The notes below the pieces were generated by a model that saw only the letters and a list, made by a program, of their open reading frames with translations, ran no database searches and had not been told where the DNA came from. 64,000 nt of DNA from Acuticoccus sp. MNP-M23. GTDB lineage: Bacteria > Pseudomonadota > Alphaproteobacteria > Rhizobiales > Amorphaceae. Each line of letters starts with the position of its first letter. Within the stretch, counting starts at the first letter, position 1. The position numbers were made by a program, and so were the translations under genes. The stretch covers positions 1,350,001 to 1,414,000 of the forward strand of contig NZ_CP133480.1 of assembly GCF_031195445.1 (NCBI RefSeq), written 5' to 3'. Below, one piece after another: positions 17,811 through 25,051 of this stretch.

Positions 17811-18647
17811 TCAGTCGCAGGTCGCTTCGTGCGGGGTCTCGTCGTAGCCATTGTAGCCGGGCTCGCCGAAGCCGACCTGCACGGTCACGGCCGCCGCGCC
17901 TTCAGGCGGCGTGACGCCGAACCACTTCTCGGACAGGGCCGCCATCGTGCCGTCGAGCTTCAGGCATTCGAGCGCGGCTTCCACCTTGTCGCGAGTGGCG
18001 GCATCGTCCTTGCGGAACGGCATCGCCCACACCTTGCCGGTGACGAAATTGTACGAAATGTCGAGTTCGGGGCTTTTCTTCGCAAGCCACTGGGAGGCGG
18101 TGTTTCCGGCCACGTTGGCATCGGCACGGCCGGAGATCACGGCTTGCACCGCGTCGGCGTTGGTGCCGTAGCTCTCGACGGTCCAGCCGATTTCCGGCTC
18201 AAGCTCACGCGCCCAGGAATCGTAGACCGAGCCCTTGTTGACCGCGATGGTCTTGCCGGCGAACTGCTTGAGGTCCGTCACCGGCTCGTGACCGGCCTTC
18301 ACGACAAACTGGAAGTCGGTGTTGAGATAGCCTTCGGTGAACAGGAGGCTCTCGGCGCGCTCTTCGGTCACCGTAGTGGGTGCGACGATGAAATCGTAGG
18401 TGCCGGCCTGGAGGGCAGGCAGAAGGCCGGACCACTGGGTCGCGGTGATGTCCATCTCGACGCCGAGCTTTTCGCCGACGGCGTTCGCCAGATCGACGTT
18501 GAAGCCTTCAACGCCGCCGCCGAGCTTCGGCATCGCGTGCGGTGCAAAAGTGCCGTCCAGCGCAACGTTGTATTTATCCTGCGCATGGGCGGCAGACGCG
18601 GCACCCAGAGCGAGGGTGAGGGCAATGAGGCGAAGCGACGAAGCCAT
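17811..18647 (-). CDS. ABC transporter substrate-binding protein, family 3
   Basis: The 278-residue periplasmic protein starts at 18647 ([15 protein letters not shown]), where AGGAG lies 9 nt upstream; an ATG at 18656 would sit on that site. A signal peptide ends at AHAQ. The mature protein has family-3 segments [18 protein letters not shown] and [20 protein letters not shown], typical of amino-acid binders. It heads the leftward hydantoin operon. The ligand is unknown; hydantoin, a carbamoyl amino acid or the amino acid itself are candidates from context. Confidence 0.9.
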   Translation of the reverse strand: MASSLRLIALTLALGAASAAHAQDKYNVALDGTFAPHAMPKLGGGVEGFNVDLANAVGEKLGVEMDITATQWSGLLPALQAGTYDFIVAPTTVTEERAESLLFTEGYLNTDFQFVVKAGHEPVTDLKQFAGKTIAVNKGSVYDSWARELEPEIGWTVESYGTNADAVQAVISGRADANVAGNTASQWLAKKSPELDISYNFVTGKVWAMPFRKDDAATRDKVEAALECLKLDGTMAALSEKWFGVTPPEGAAAVTVQVGFGEPGYNGYDETPHEATCD

Positions 18648-18678
18648 GTTTGGCATCTCCTGATGGGGTTGCATTGAA

Positions 18679-18707
18679 AATATGCAGGCCAGTTTTGTGC
18701 CAGTCAA
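18679..18707 (-). promoter_or_regulatory. Overlapping sigma-70-like promoter
   Basis: On the minus strand TTGACT (18702-18707) and CATATT (18679-18684) are separated by 17 nt and overlap the sigma-54-like element. Either or both could drive the operon. The -35 box is strong, the -10 box matches four of six consensus bases. Confidence 0.4.
18688..18702 (-). promoter_or_regulatory. Sigma-54-like -24/-12 promoter of the hydantoin/amino-acid importer operon
   Basis: Read on the minus strand, TGGCACAAAACTGGC has the intact TGGCAC box and a GC at the required -12 position (consensus TGGCAC-N5-TTGC, one mismatch in TTGC). Transcription would start near 18676, giving a leader of about 28 nt before the binding-protein ATG at 18647. 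Nitrogen-limited expression is inferred. Confidence 0.55.
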
Positions 18708-18769
18708 TTGAACAAGTGGAACCGACCGGGTTGCAATTCTGTTGTATGCGCAACCAAGGAGTGACCGTG

Positions 18770-19171
18770 ATGGCCCCCACACTGACAATGCCGCGTTCGT
18801 CTGGAAGCCACCGCAAAGCGGAAGAGGCTCCGCCGTCGACCGAACAGCTCGACAAGCTTGCCCATATGCTGGACAGCCGCTTCAGCCTGTTCGGGATCCG
18901 CTTCGGCGTGGATTCGATGCTGGGACTCGTGCCCGGCATCGGCGATCTCGCCGGCCTCGGCATGTCCGCCTATATTCTGGGTCAGGGCTATAAGATGGGC
19001 GCCCGCAAGCGCACGCTGGCCCGCATGGGCGTCAACGTGATGGGGGACACCGTGTTCGGTGCCATCCCGGTGCTGGGCACGGTGATCGACGTGTTCTGGA
19101 AGTCGAACCGCAGCAACATGCGACTGCTGCACCGCGACATCGAACGCGGCAAGATGAAACGCCGCTTCTGA
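18770..19171 (+). CDS. DUF4112 domain protein
   Basis: The 133-residue protein has a DUF4112 core: LAHMLDSRFSLFGIRFGVD, LVPGIGDLAGLGMSAYILG and TVFGAIPVLGTVIDVFWKSNRSN. The hydrophobic stretches suggest membrane association. The function of the family is unknown. The ATG at 18770 has AAGGAG about 8 nt upstream; a GTG one codon earlier is possible. It is divergent from the importer operon and followed by a strong terminator, so it is probably a single-gene unit. Confidence 0.85.
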   Translation: MAPTLTMPRSSGSHRKAEEAPPSTEQLDKLAHMLDSRFSLFGIRFGVDSMLGLVPGIGDLAGLGMSAYILGQGYKMGARKRTLARMGVNVMGDTVFGAIPVLGTVIDVFWKSNRSNMRLLHRDIERGKMKRRF

Positions 19172-19220
19172 CGGAGCGGCGGACCGCCGCGTCATCTGGC
19201 GCGAGCATACATTAAGACCG

Positions 19221-19252
19221 AAAGCGGCAGGACCAATCCTGCCGCTTTTTTT
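19221..19252 (+). terminator. Rho-independent terminator after DUF4112 gene
   Basis: AAAGCGGCAGGA (19221-19232) pairs perfectly with TCCTGCCGCTTT across a CCAA loop and is followed by a T-run to 19252. It lies about 50 nt after the DUF4112 stop. The mirrored A-run means it could also act for the leftward small gene at 19285, whose stop is 33 nt away. Confidence 0.9.
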
Positions 19253-19284
19253 ATGCGCAGGGCGGCCGCGACACGAAATGCGCG

Positions 19285-19494
19285 TCAGTAGTGGCCGAAT
19301 CCCCCGTAGATGCCGTGGCACCGGAACGGGTATTCGCTGAAATAGCCCTCGTCGGCGAATTCGCCTTCGTGGCCCGGAGCGTCCGGGCGTTCTACCGGCA
19401 AATGCACGGGCCCCTTGCCGAACATGGCTTTGATCAGCCCGAACAAAGAGCCCACTGGGCTGGTGGATTGAGCGGCGGCGGTAACGTCGTTCAT
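19285..19494 (-). CDS. Small hypothetical protein
   Basis: A 69-residue frame starts at 19494 with GGAG 9 nt upstream. The product has a helical N-terminal part (VGSLFGLIKAMFGKG) and an acidic, aromatic, Gly/His-rich C-terminus (EYPFRCHGIYGGFGHY). No family was recognised. The opposite strand is also open across this stretch, so coding status rests on the ribosome site, protein-like composition and the terminator just beyond its stop. Its leader contains the pseudoknot-like structure at 19531-19587. Confidence 0.5.
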   Translation of the reverse strand: MNDVTAAAQSTSPVGSLFGLIKAMFGKGPVHLPVERPDAPGHEGEFADEGYFSEYPFRCHGIYGGFGHY

Positions 19495-19530
19495 CGCATC
19501 AGTCTCCGAGTTTCACGACCCGAGATCTAA

Positions 19531-19587
19531 GGCTGGTGTGCGCATGACTGAGTGACCGCGATCACGCACCAGCCGAAGTCAGTCATG
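19531..19587. promoter_or_regulatory. Pseudoknot-like interleaved inverted repeats
   Basis: Two perfect inverted repeats interleave in the order A-B-A'-B': GGCTGGTG (19531-19538) with CACCAGCC (19567-19574), and CATGACTGA (19543-19551) with TCAGTCATG (19579-19587). A short pair GTGA/TCAC lies inside at 19552-19565. This order permits an H-type pseudoknot with 8-bp and 9-bp stems. It lies between the alaS stop and the small gene start, so a leftward transcript would carry it as an alaS 3' end or the small gene's leader. Confidence 0.5.
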
Positions 19588-19651
19588 GAACAATGGAGAC
19601 CGGGGCCACGTCAAGCCTATAGTTGCGCCACCGCCGCGTTGTTTTGCAGCC

Positions 19652-22309
19652 TCAGCCCTGTTCAATCACGGCGACAATGGCGGCGATGGCGTCTTCCGCC
19701 TTGCCGGCATCGGGGCCGCCGGCCTGCGCCATGTCGCGCCGCCCGCCGCCGCCCTTGCCGCCCAGCGCCTCGGACGCAGCCCGCACCAGCGCAACGGCAT
19801 CAAAGCGCCCGGTCAGGTCTTCGCTGACGGTCACGACCACGCTGGCGCGCCCTTCCGCCGTGCCGACAATGGCAACCACTGCGGAGCCTGCGGCCTGCCG
19901 CGCCTCGTCGGCAAGCCCCTTCAGCGCCTTGCCGGGGAGCCCGTCCACCACGCGGCCGACAAAACTGACGCCCGCCACCTGGCGCGCCGCATCCGCCTGA
20001 CCGGGACCGGCAAGCGCCAGCTTCCGCTTGGCGTCTTCCAGCTCGCGCTCCATGCGGCGACGCTCTTCCATCAGCGCCTCCACACGGCTGGCGGCATCGG
20101 CCGGCGACACCCGCAGCGCGGATGCCACCGCGCGAAGGCGCGCCCGCTCGCCCGAAAGATAGGCACGGGCCGCCTCACCTGTGAGCGCCTCGATCCGCCG
20201 CACACCGGAGGACACGGCGCCCTCTTCGGTCAGCGCGATAAGGCCTATGTCGCCGGTGCGGGCGACGTGCGTGCCACCGCACAGCTCAACCGAAAAGCGC
20301 GTGTTGGCCGGTGCCCCGTCGTCAGCCCGGTTGCGCCCCATGGAGACGACGCGGACCTCATCGCCATATTTCTCGCCAAACAGCGCCCGCGCGCCGGACT
20401 GGCGGGCCTCGTCGATCGCCATCACGCGGGTGTCGACGGTGTCGTTCTCGCGCACCCGGTCGTTGGCATGGGTTTCAATCACCGCGATGTCTTCGGGGCT
20501 GATGGGTGCGTTGTGCGAAAAGTCGAACCGCAGCCGCTCCGGCGCGACGAGCGAGCCCTTCTGGGCCACATGGTCGCCCAGCGTCCGGCGCAGACACTCG
20601 TGCAGGATGTGGGTTGCGGAGTGGTTGGCGCGGATGTGGTCACGCCGGGCGGGGTCGACCTTGAGGGTCAGCGCATCGCCGAGCTTGATGGCGCCCGATT
20701 CCAGCCGGCCATGGTGGACGAAAATCCCGTCCGCCGCCTTCGCAACATCGGTGATGACGAAGCGGGCACCGCCCGCGACGGCAACGCCGTGGTCGGCCGC
20801 CTGGCCGCCCATTTCGGCGTAAAACGGCGTCTGGTTGAAGACCAGCGCAGCCTCGCCGGAGGTGAGTTCGTCCACTTCCTTGCCGTCCACCACAATGGCG
20901 CCGACCGAGCCGTCCGCCACCAGCGTGTCGTAGCCGAGGAATTCGGTGACGCCGACGCGGTCGCGCACGCCGAACCAGACGCGCTCGTCCGTCGCGTCGC
21001 CCGAGCCCTGCCAGTTCTTGCGTGCTTCGGCGCGTTGGCCGGCCATCGCCTCGTCGAACCCGGCGCGGTCCACCGTCAGCCCGCGCGGGCGCAGTGCGTC
21101 CTCGGTCAGGTCGTAGGGGAAGCCGAACGTATCGTAGAGCTTGAACGCTGTTTCGCCGGGGAGCGAGGCGCCTGCCGTCAGCCCCTCGGTGGCCTCCTCC
21201 AGCAGCGCGAGGCCGCGGGTGAGGGTGCGGCCGAAGCGCTGCTCCTCTGCCTCGGTGGTCTCGGCAATCAGCTGCTCGGCGCGGCCAAGCTCAGGGTAGG
21301 CCTGGCCCATCTCGTGAACCAGCGCCGGCACCAGCCTGTAAAGCACGGGCTTCGTCGCGCCCAGCATGTTGGCGTGGCGCATGGCGCGGCGCATGATGCG
21401 GCGCAGCACGTAGCCGCGGCCTTCGTTGGACGGCATCACGCCGTCCGCCATCAGGAAGCCGAGGGCGCGCAGATGGTCCGCAATCACCTTGAAGCTCGGC
21501 GCGGCGTCGCCCTCTGCCTTGGCGCCGATGGCGTCCTCGGTGGCGCGGATCAGCGCCTTGAAGAGGTCGATGTCGTAATTGTCGTGGACGCCTTGCAGGA
21601 TGGTCGCGATCCGCTCCAGCCCCATGCCGGTGTCGATCGACGGCTTGGGCAGGTCCAGCCGGCGGTCCGGCGTCTCCTGCTCGTACTGCATGAAGACAAG
21701 GTTCCAGATCTCGATGAACCGGTCGCCGTCTTCGTCGGGAGAGCCCGGAGGGCCGCCCGGAATGTGGTCGCCATGGTCGTAGAAGATTTCCGAGCACGGG
21801 CCGCAGGGGCCGGTGTCGCCCATCCGCCAGAAATTGTCGTCAGTCGGGATCCGGATGATCTTGTGGTCCGGCAGCCCGGCAATCTTCTTCCACAGGCCGA
21901 ATGCCTCGTCGTCGTCGGCGTAGACGGTGGCGAGCAGGCGGTCGGGGGAGAGGCCGAATTCCTTGGTGATCAGCCGCCATGCGAGCGTGATCGCCTCTTC
22001 CTTGAAATAATCGCCGAACGAGAAATTGCCCAGCATCTCGAAGAAGGTGTGGTGGCGCGCGGTATAGCCGACGTTTTCAAGGTCGTTGTGCTTGCCGCCC
22101 GCGCGGACGCACTTCTGAGACGTTACCGCACGATTGTACGGCCGGCTTTCCGCACCGGTAAAAACGTTCTTGAACTGGACCATGCCGGCGTTCGTGAACA
22201 GAAGCGTCGGATCGTTGCGCGGCACGAGCGGGCTCGACGGCACGATTTCGTGTCCCTCGCTCGCAAAATAATCCAGAAACTTCGAGCGGATATCGTTGAC
22301 GCCACTCAC
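19652..22309 (-). CDS. alaS: Alanyl-tRNA synthetase
   Basis: The enzyme charges tRNA-Ala and is essential. From GTG 22309 it has 885 residues, with the class II catalytic core ([31 protein letters not shown]), the editing-domain zinc motifs HSATHILH and CGGTHV, and a C-terminal DHHA1 domain. GTG 22309 was chosen because GGGAG lies about 8 nt upstream and because family members begin SGVNDIR; a TTG five codons upstream overlaps that site. It is flanked by the small leader-bearing gene downstream and a divergent racemase. Confidence 0.97.
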   Translation of the reverse strand: MSGVNDIRSKFLDYFASEGHEIVPSSPLVPRNDPTLLFTNAGMVQFKNVFTGAESRPYNRAVTSQKCVRAGGKHNDLENVGYTARHHTFFEMLGNFSFGDYFKEEAITLAWRLITKEFGLSPDRLLATVYADDDEAFGLWKKIAGLPDHKIIRIPTDDNFWRMGDTGPCGPCSEIFYDHGDHIPGGPPGSPDEDGDRFIEIWNLVFMQYEQETPDRRLDLPKPSIDTGMGLERIATILQGVHDNYDIDLFKALIRATEDAIGAKAEGDAAPSFKVIADHLRALGFLMADGVMPSNEGRGYVLRRIMRRAMRHANMLGATKPVLYRLVPALVHEMGQAYPELGRAEQLIAETTEAEEQRFGRTLTRGLALLEEATEGLTAGASLPGETAFKLYDTFGFPYDLTEDALRPRGLTVDRAGFDEAMAGQRAEARKNWQGSGDATDERVWFGVRDRVGVTEFLGYDTLVADGSVGAIVVDGKEVDELTSGEAALVFNQTPFYAEMGGQAADHGVAVAGGARFVITDVAKAADGIFVHHGRLESGAIKLGDALTLKVDPARRDHIRANHSATHILHECLRRTLGDHVAQKGSLVAPERLRFDFSHNAPISPEDIAVIETHANDRVRENDTVDTRVMAIDEARQSGARALFGEKYGDEVRVVSMGRNRADDGAPANTRFSVELCGGTHVARTGDIGLIALTEEGAVSSGVRRIEALTGEAARAYLSGERARLRAVASALRVSPADAASRVEALMEERRRMERELEDAKRKLALAGPGQADAARQVAGVSFVGRVVDGLPGKALKGLADEARQAAGSAVVAIVGTAEGRASVVVTVSEDLTGRFDAVALVRAASEALGGKGGGGRRDMAQAGGPDAGKAEDAIAAIVAVIEQG

Positions 22310-22438
22310 CCGATGCTCTCCCAAGTCTAATCAATGCGCGAGGTAGCCGCTTCCTCGCCCAATGTCACCAGTTGTCAGCGCGCGGGCTTGCCGGATCCAC
22401 CAAGCCCACGCCATTTTGTCACACGGGAGCCGACGCGA

Positions 22439-23146
22439 ATGCTGGGAAAAATCCTTCTCATCAACCCGAACTCGAACCAGGCCGTGACCGACGGCATGGC
22501 AGGCGCCGTCACCCCGTACAAGGTCCATGGCGGGCCCGAAGTCGAGTGCATCACGCTGACAACCGGCCCCTTCGGCGTTGAATCCCAGGCCGACGTGGAA
22601 GCCGTGACGCTGCCGCTGCGCAACATCGTCGCCTCGCGGCGGGACGTTGACGCGTTCATCATCGCCTGCTTTTCGGACCCCGGCCTCGCCGTCTGCCGCG
22701 AGGCGACGGGCGCCGCCGTGCTCGGCATCCGCGAATGCGCCGTGTTCAGCGCACTCACGCTGGGCGACCGCTTCGGCGTGGTTGCGCTGGGGCCTGCCTC
22801 CATCCGGCGGCAGTCGCGCGCATTTCGCGAGATGGGCGTGACCGCGCGCTGGGCCGGCTCGGCGCCGCTCCACATGAGTGTCGCCGACGCGGAGGAAGAA
22901 TCCGCCTACCCCGCCGTCCAGACCGCTGCCGAGCGTCTCCTCGAACAGGGCGCCGAAGCCATCATTCTGGGTTGCGCCGGCATGGTGAAGCACCGCGCCC
23001 CGCTGGCCCGCGCCATGGGCGTTCCGGTGATCGACCCCGTGCAGGCAGCTACGGCGCAGGCGCTGGGCGTTGCGCTTCTGGCCCGCTCCGAACGGGAGAC
23101 GGTGCCCGTGATGCCGACCCAGCTCACCGCTGCGCGCGGGTCGTAA
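22439..23146 (+). CDS. Hydantoin racemase (Asp/Glu racemase superfamily)
   Basis: The 235-residue enzyme should interconvert D- and L-5-substituted hydantoins so that a D-selective hydantoinase can use both. The start at 22439 has GGGAG upstream and gives the family N-terminus LINPNSN. The two catalytic cysteines are C77 (IIACFSDPGL) and C179 (ILGCAGM). It is divergent from alaS and lies about 3.8 kb from the hydantoinase operon start. Its 3' end overlaps the convergent EamA gene by 23 nt. Allantoin racemase is a possible alternative, as it is in the same family. Confidence 0.87.
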   Translation: MLGKILLINPNSNQAVTDGMAGAVTPYKVHGGPEVECITLTTGPFGVESQADVEAVTLPLRNIVASRRDVDAFIIACFSDPGLAVCREATGAAVLGIRECAVFSALTLGDRFGVVALGPASIRRQSRAFREMGVTARWAGSAPLHMSVADAEEESAYPAVQTAAERLLEQGAEAIILGCAGMVKHRAPLARAMGVPVIDPVQAATAQALGVALLARSERETVPVMPTQLTAARGS

Positions 23147-24110
23147 GCACCAGCGCGCCGGCGAGAATGAGGCCGGCGCCAGCCACGCTCACGAGGTCGG
23201 GCCAGACCGAGAAGATCGCGATGTCGTACACCGCTGCGAAGATGAGCGTGGTGTAGCCCACCGGCGCCACAAAGCTGGCGTCGGCCCGCTTCATGGCGGC
23301 AGTGTAACACATCTGCGCGCCCAGCATCAGCGTGCCCAGCGCCCACAGCGCCAGCCACTGGCCGGGCGTCGGCATCCGCCACACCGGCAAAACCGCCACC
23401 GACGACAGGATCAGCCCGAAGACGTTGGCCAGCAGCAGGATCTGCAACAGCGGCTCGCGCCCCGACAGGCGCTTGATGATCGTCAGCTCCAGCCCCATGA
23501 AGAGCGCCGCTCCCAGCGCCGCCACCGCGCCGAGGGACATGGCGCCCTCCCCCGGCCGCAAGAGGACGAACGCGCCGGACAGTGCAATCAACGTCGCAAT
23601 CCAGCGCCACCGGCCCACCCGTTCGCGCAGGATGAGGCCCGCCAGCACCAGCGTCACCACCGGGCTCAGGAACGAGATCGCGGTGGCGTCGGCGAGGGGG
23701 ATCAGGGTCGCCGCCATGAACATCAGCGTGACGGTGCTGAACCCGCAAACGGCGCGCAGCGCGTGGAGCGGCAGCGCCGGCCGCGTGAACGGCGCCCGCA
23801 CGGCAGCGGCCACCAGCGCCACCGCACCCAGCGCAAACAGAAAGCGGCCGTTGGTGATCTGAAGCGGATGCAGCGGCGCACCCAAAACAGGCGTGCCGAG
23901 CGCCTTGGCGAGCACCGTCGTCATCGCCACCAGCGCGGAGGCCAGCGCAATCAGCCCCACCGCCAGCAACGGCCGAGCAGCGGGCACGGCCGGTGCCGCA
24001 GGGTGAGCCGGCACGGCAATCACCTCGGATGCGGCGTGCACCGCAGCCACGCCGGTGGCAGGCGGCACCTGCGCCGTGTCTTGCGGTGCCGAAGTGTTCG
24101 ATGCGTTCAA
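23124..24110 (-). CDS. EamA/DMT-family transporter
   Basis: The product is about 328 residues with ten predicted membrane helices in two EamA repeats, such as PLLAVGLIALASALVAMTTVLAK and LGAQMCYTAAMKRADASFVAPVGY. It probably exports a metabolite from the cytoplasm. The best start is TTG 24110, with AAGGAG 5 nt upstream; the frame continues upstream without a good site. It is divergent from the molybdenum-hydroxylase operon and shares its 104-nt promoter region, so it may be a linked exporter. Confidence 0.82.
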   Translation of the reverse strand: MNASNTSAPQDTAQVPPATGVAAVHAASEVIAVPAHPAAPAVPAARPLLAVGLIALASALVAMTTVLAKALGTPVLGAPLHPLQITNGRFLFALGAVALVAAAVRAPFTRPALPLHALRAVCGFSTVTLMFMAATLIPLADATAISFLSPVVTLVLAGLILRERVGRWRWIATLIALSGAFVLLRPGEGAMSLGAVAALGAALFMGLELTIIKRLSGREPLLQILLLANVFGLILSSVAVLPVWRMPTPGQWLALWALGTLMLGAQMCYTAAMKRADASFVAPVGYTTLIFAAVYDIAIFSVWPDLVSVAGAGLILAGALVLTTRAQR

Positions 24111-24157
24111 TTCCGCTCCTTCACCGCCCGCCGTGCGTTGTCGCGCATTATTCCAAA

Positions 24158-24200
24158 TTGACAACTTCGCTGAGCGCGGCTTAACGTTCGTATACCAACG
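24158..24200 (+). promoter_or_regulatory. Promoter and palindromic operator of the 12-gene hydroxylase operon
   Basis: A perfect -35 box TTGACA (24158-24163) is followed 17 nt later by a weak -10 region (near 24181). Directly after it, CGTTCGTATACCAACG (24185-24200) is a 16-base palindrome with 7 of 8 pairs intact, ending 15 nt before the first start codon. A protein bound there would cover the transcription start, which fits repression by the MarR-family protein encoded at the operon end. That link is inferred. Confidence 0.5.
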
Positions 24201-24214
24201 ATCAGGACGGGTGA

Positions 24215-25051
24215 ATGTCATATCACTGCCCGCGAACTGTTGACGAGGCTCTGGCTGCGCTTTGCGTGGCGGACGCACGCATTCTTGCGGGCGGCACCGA
24301 CTTTTACGCAGCGCTTGGCGACCGCCCGCTCAACTTCCCCGTGGTGGACATCACCCGCATCGATGGCCTGCGCGCCATCACCCCGCACGAAGGCGGCTGG
24401 CGCCTCGGCGCCGCCACCACCTGGACCGACATCGTGCGCGCCCCCCTCCCCCCGGCATTCGACGGGCTGAAGGCCGCCGCGCGCGAGGTTGGCGCCGTGC
24501 AGATCCAGAACACCGGCACCATTGCCGGCAACCTGTGCAATGCCTCTCCTGCGGCAGACGGCGTGCCGGCCCTGCTGGCTCTGGGCGCCAGCATCGAGGT
24601 GGCAGGCTCCGGCGGTTTACGCACGGAGCCGCTGTCCGCCTTCCTCACCGGTGTCCGCCAGACCAGCCTTGCACCGGGTGAAATGGTGACGGCAATTCTC
24701 ATCCCGCCGCACGGCGCGGCGGCGCGCGGCGCGTTCGTCAAGCTCGGCGCCCGGCGTTATCTGGTCATCTCCATCGCCATGGCCGCTGCCGTTCTGGAGA
24801 CAGAAAACGGGCACATCAGCGCAGCCCGCGTTGCCGTGGGGGCGTGCTCGGCCGTTGCCGCACGGCTTCCCGCGCTGGAAGCCGCGCTGGCCGGCACGCT
24901 GGTGGCAGATGCACCTTGCGCGGTGGCGGCGGATCATTTCGCGGACCTTGCGCCCATCGGCGATGTGCGCGCCTCCGCCCCGTTCCGGATGGAGGCTGCG
25001 CTGGAGCTGGTGCGCCGCACCCTGAAATCTGCTGGTGAGGTCCCGTCATGA
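24215..25051 (+). CDS. Molybdenum hydroxylase FAD-binding subunit (CoxM/XdhB-like)
   Basis: The 278-residue protein carries FAD in xanthine-dehydrogenase-type enzymes and passes electrons from the iron-sulfur centres to the acceptor. FAD motifs are ILAGGTDFYAAL near residue 24 and QIQNTGTIAGNLCNASPAADG near residue 97. It is the first gene of the operon and overlaps the next by ATGA. The small size is normal for a separate FAD subunit. Confidence 0.92.
   Translation: MSYHCPRTVDEALAALCVADARILAGGTDFYAALGDRPLNFPVVDITRIDGLRAITPHEGGWRLGAATTWTDIVRAPLPPAFDGLKAAAREVGAVQIQNTGTIAGNLCNASPAADGVPALLALGASIEVAGSGGLRTEPLSAFLTGVRQTSLAPGEMVTAILIPPHGAAARGAFVKLGARRYLVISIAMAAAVLETENGHISAARVAVGACSAVAARLPALEAALAGTLVADAPCAVAADHFADLAPIGDVRASAPFRMEAALELVRRTLKSAGEVPS

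Noticed and set aside
19169-19194. A hairpin with TGACG/CGTCA outer arms resembling the dispersed repeat
   Set aside because: It lacks the CTTCCCT leader and the AGAGCGC word, and it overlaps the DUF4112 stop, so similarity to the TTGACGCG block is too weak to call a third copy.
20267-22330. A 687-codon open frame on the plus strand opposite alaS
   Set aside because: It is antisense to alanyl-tRNA synthetase and consists of low-complexity Arg/Ala/Val-rich sequence without family features.
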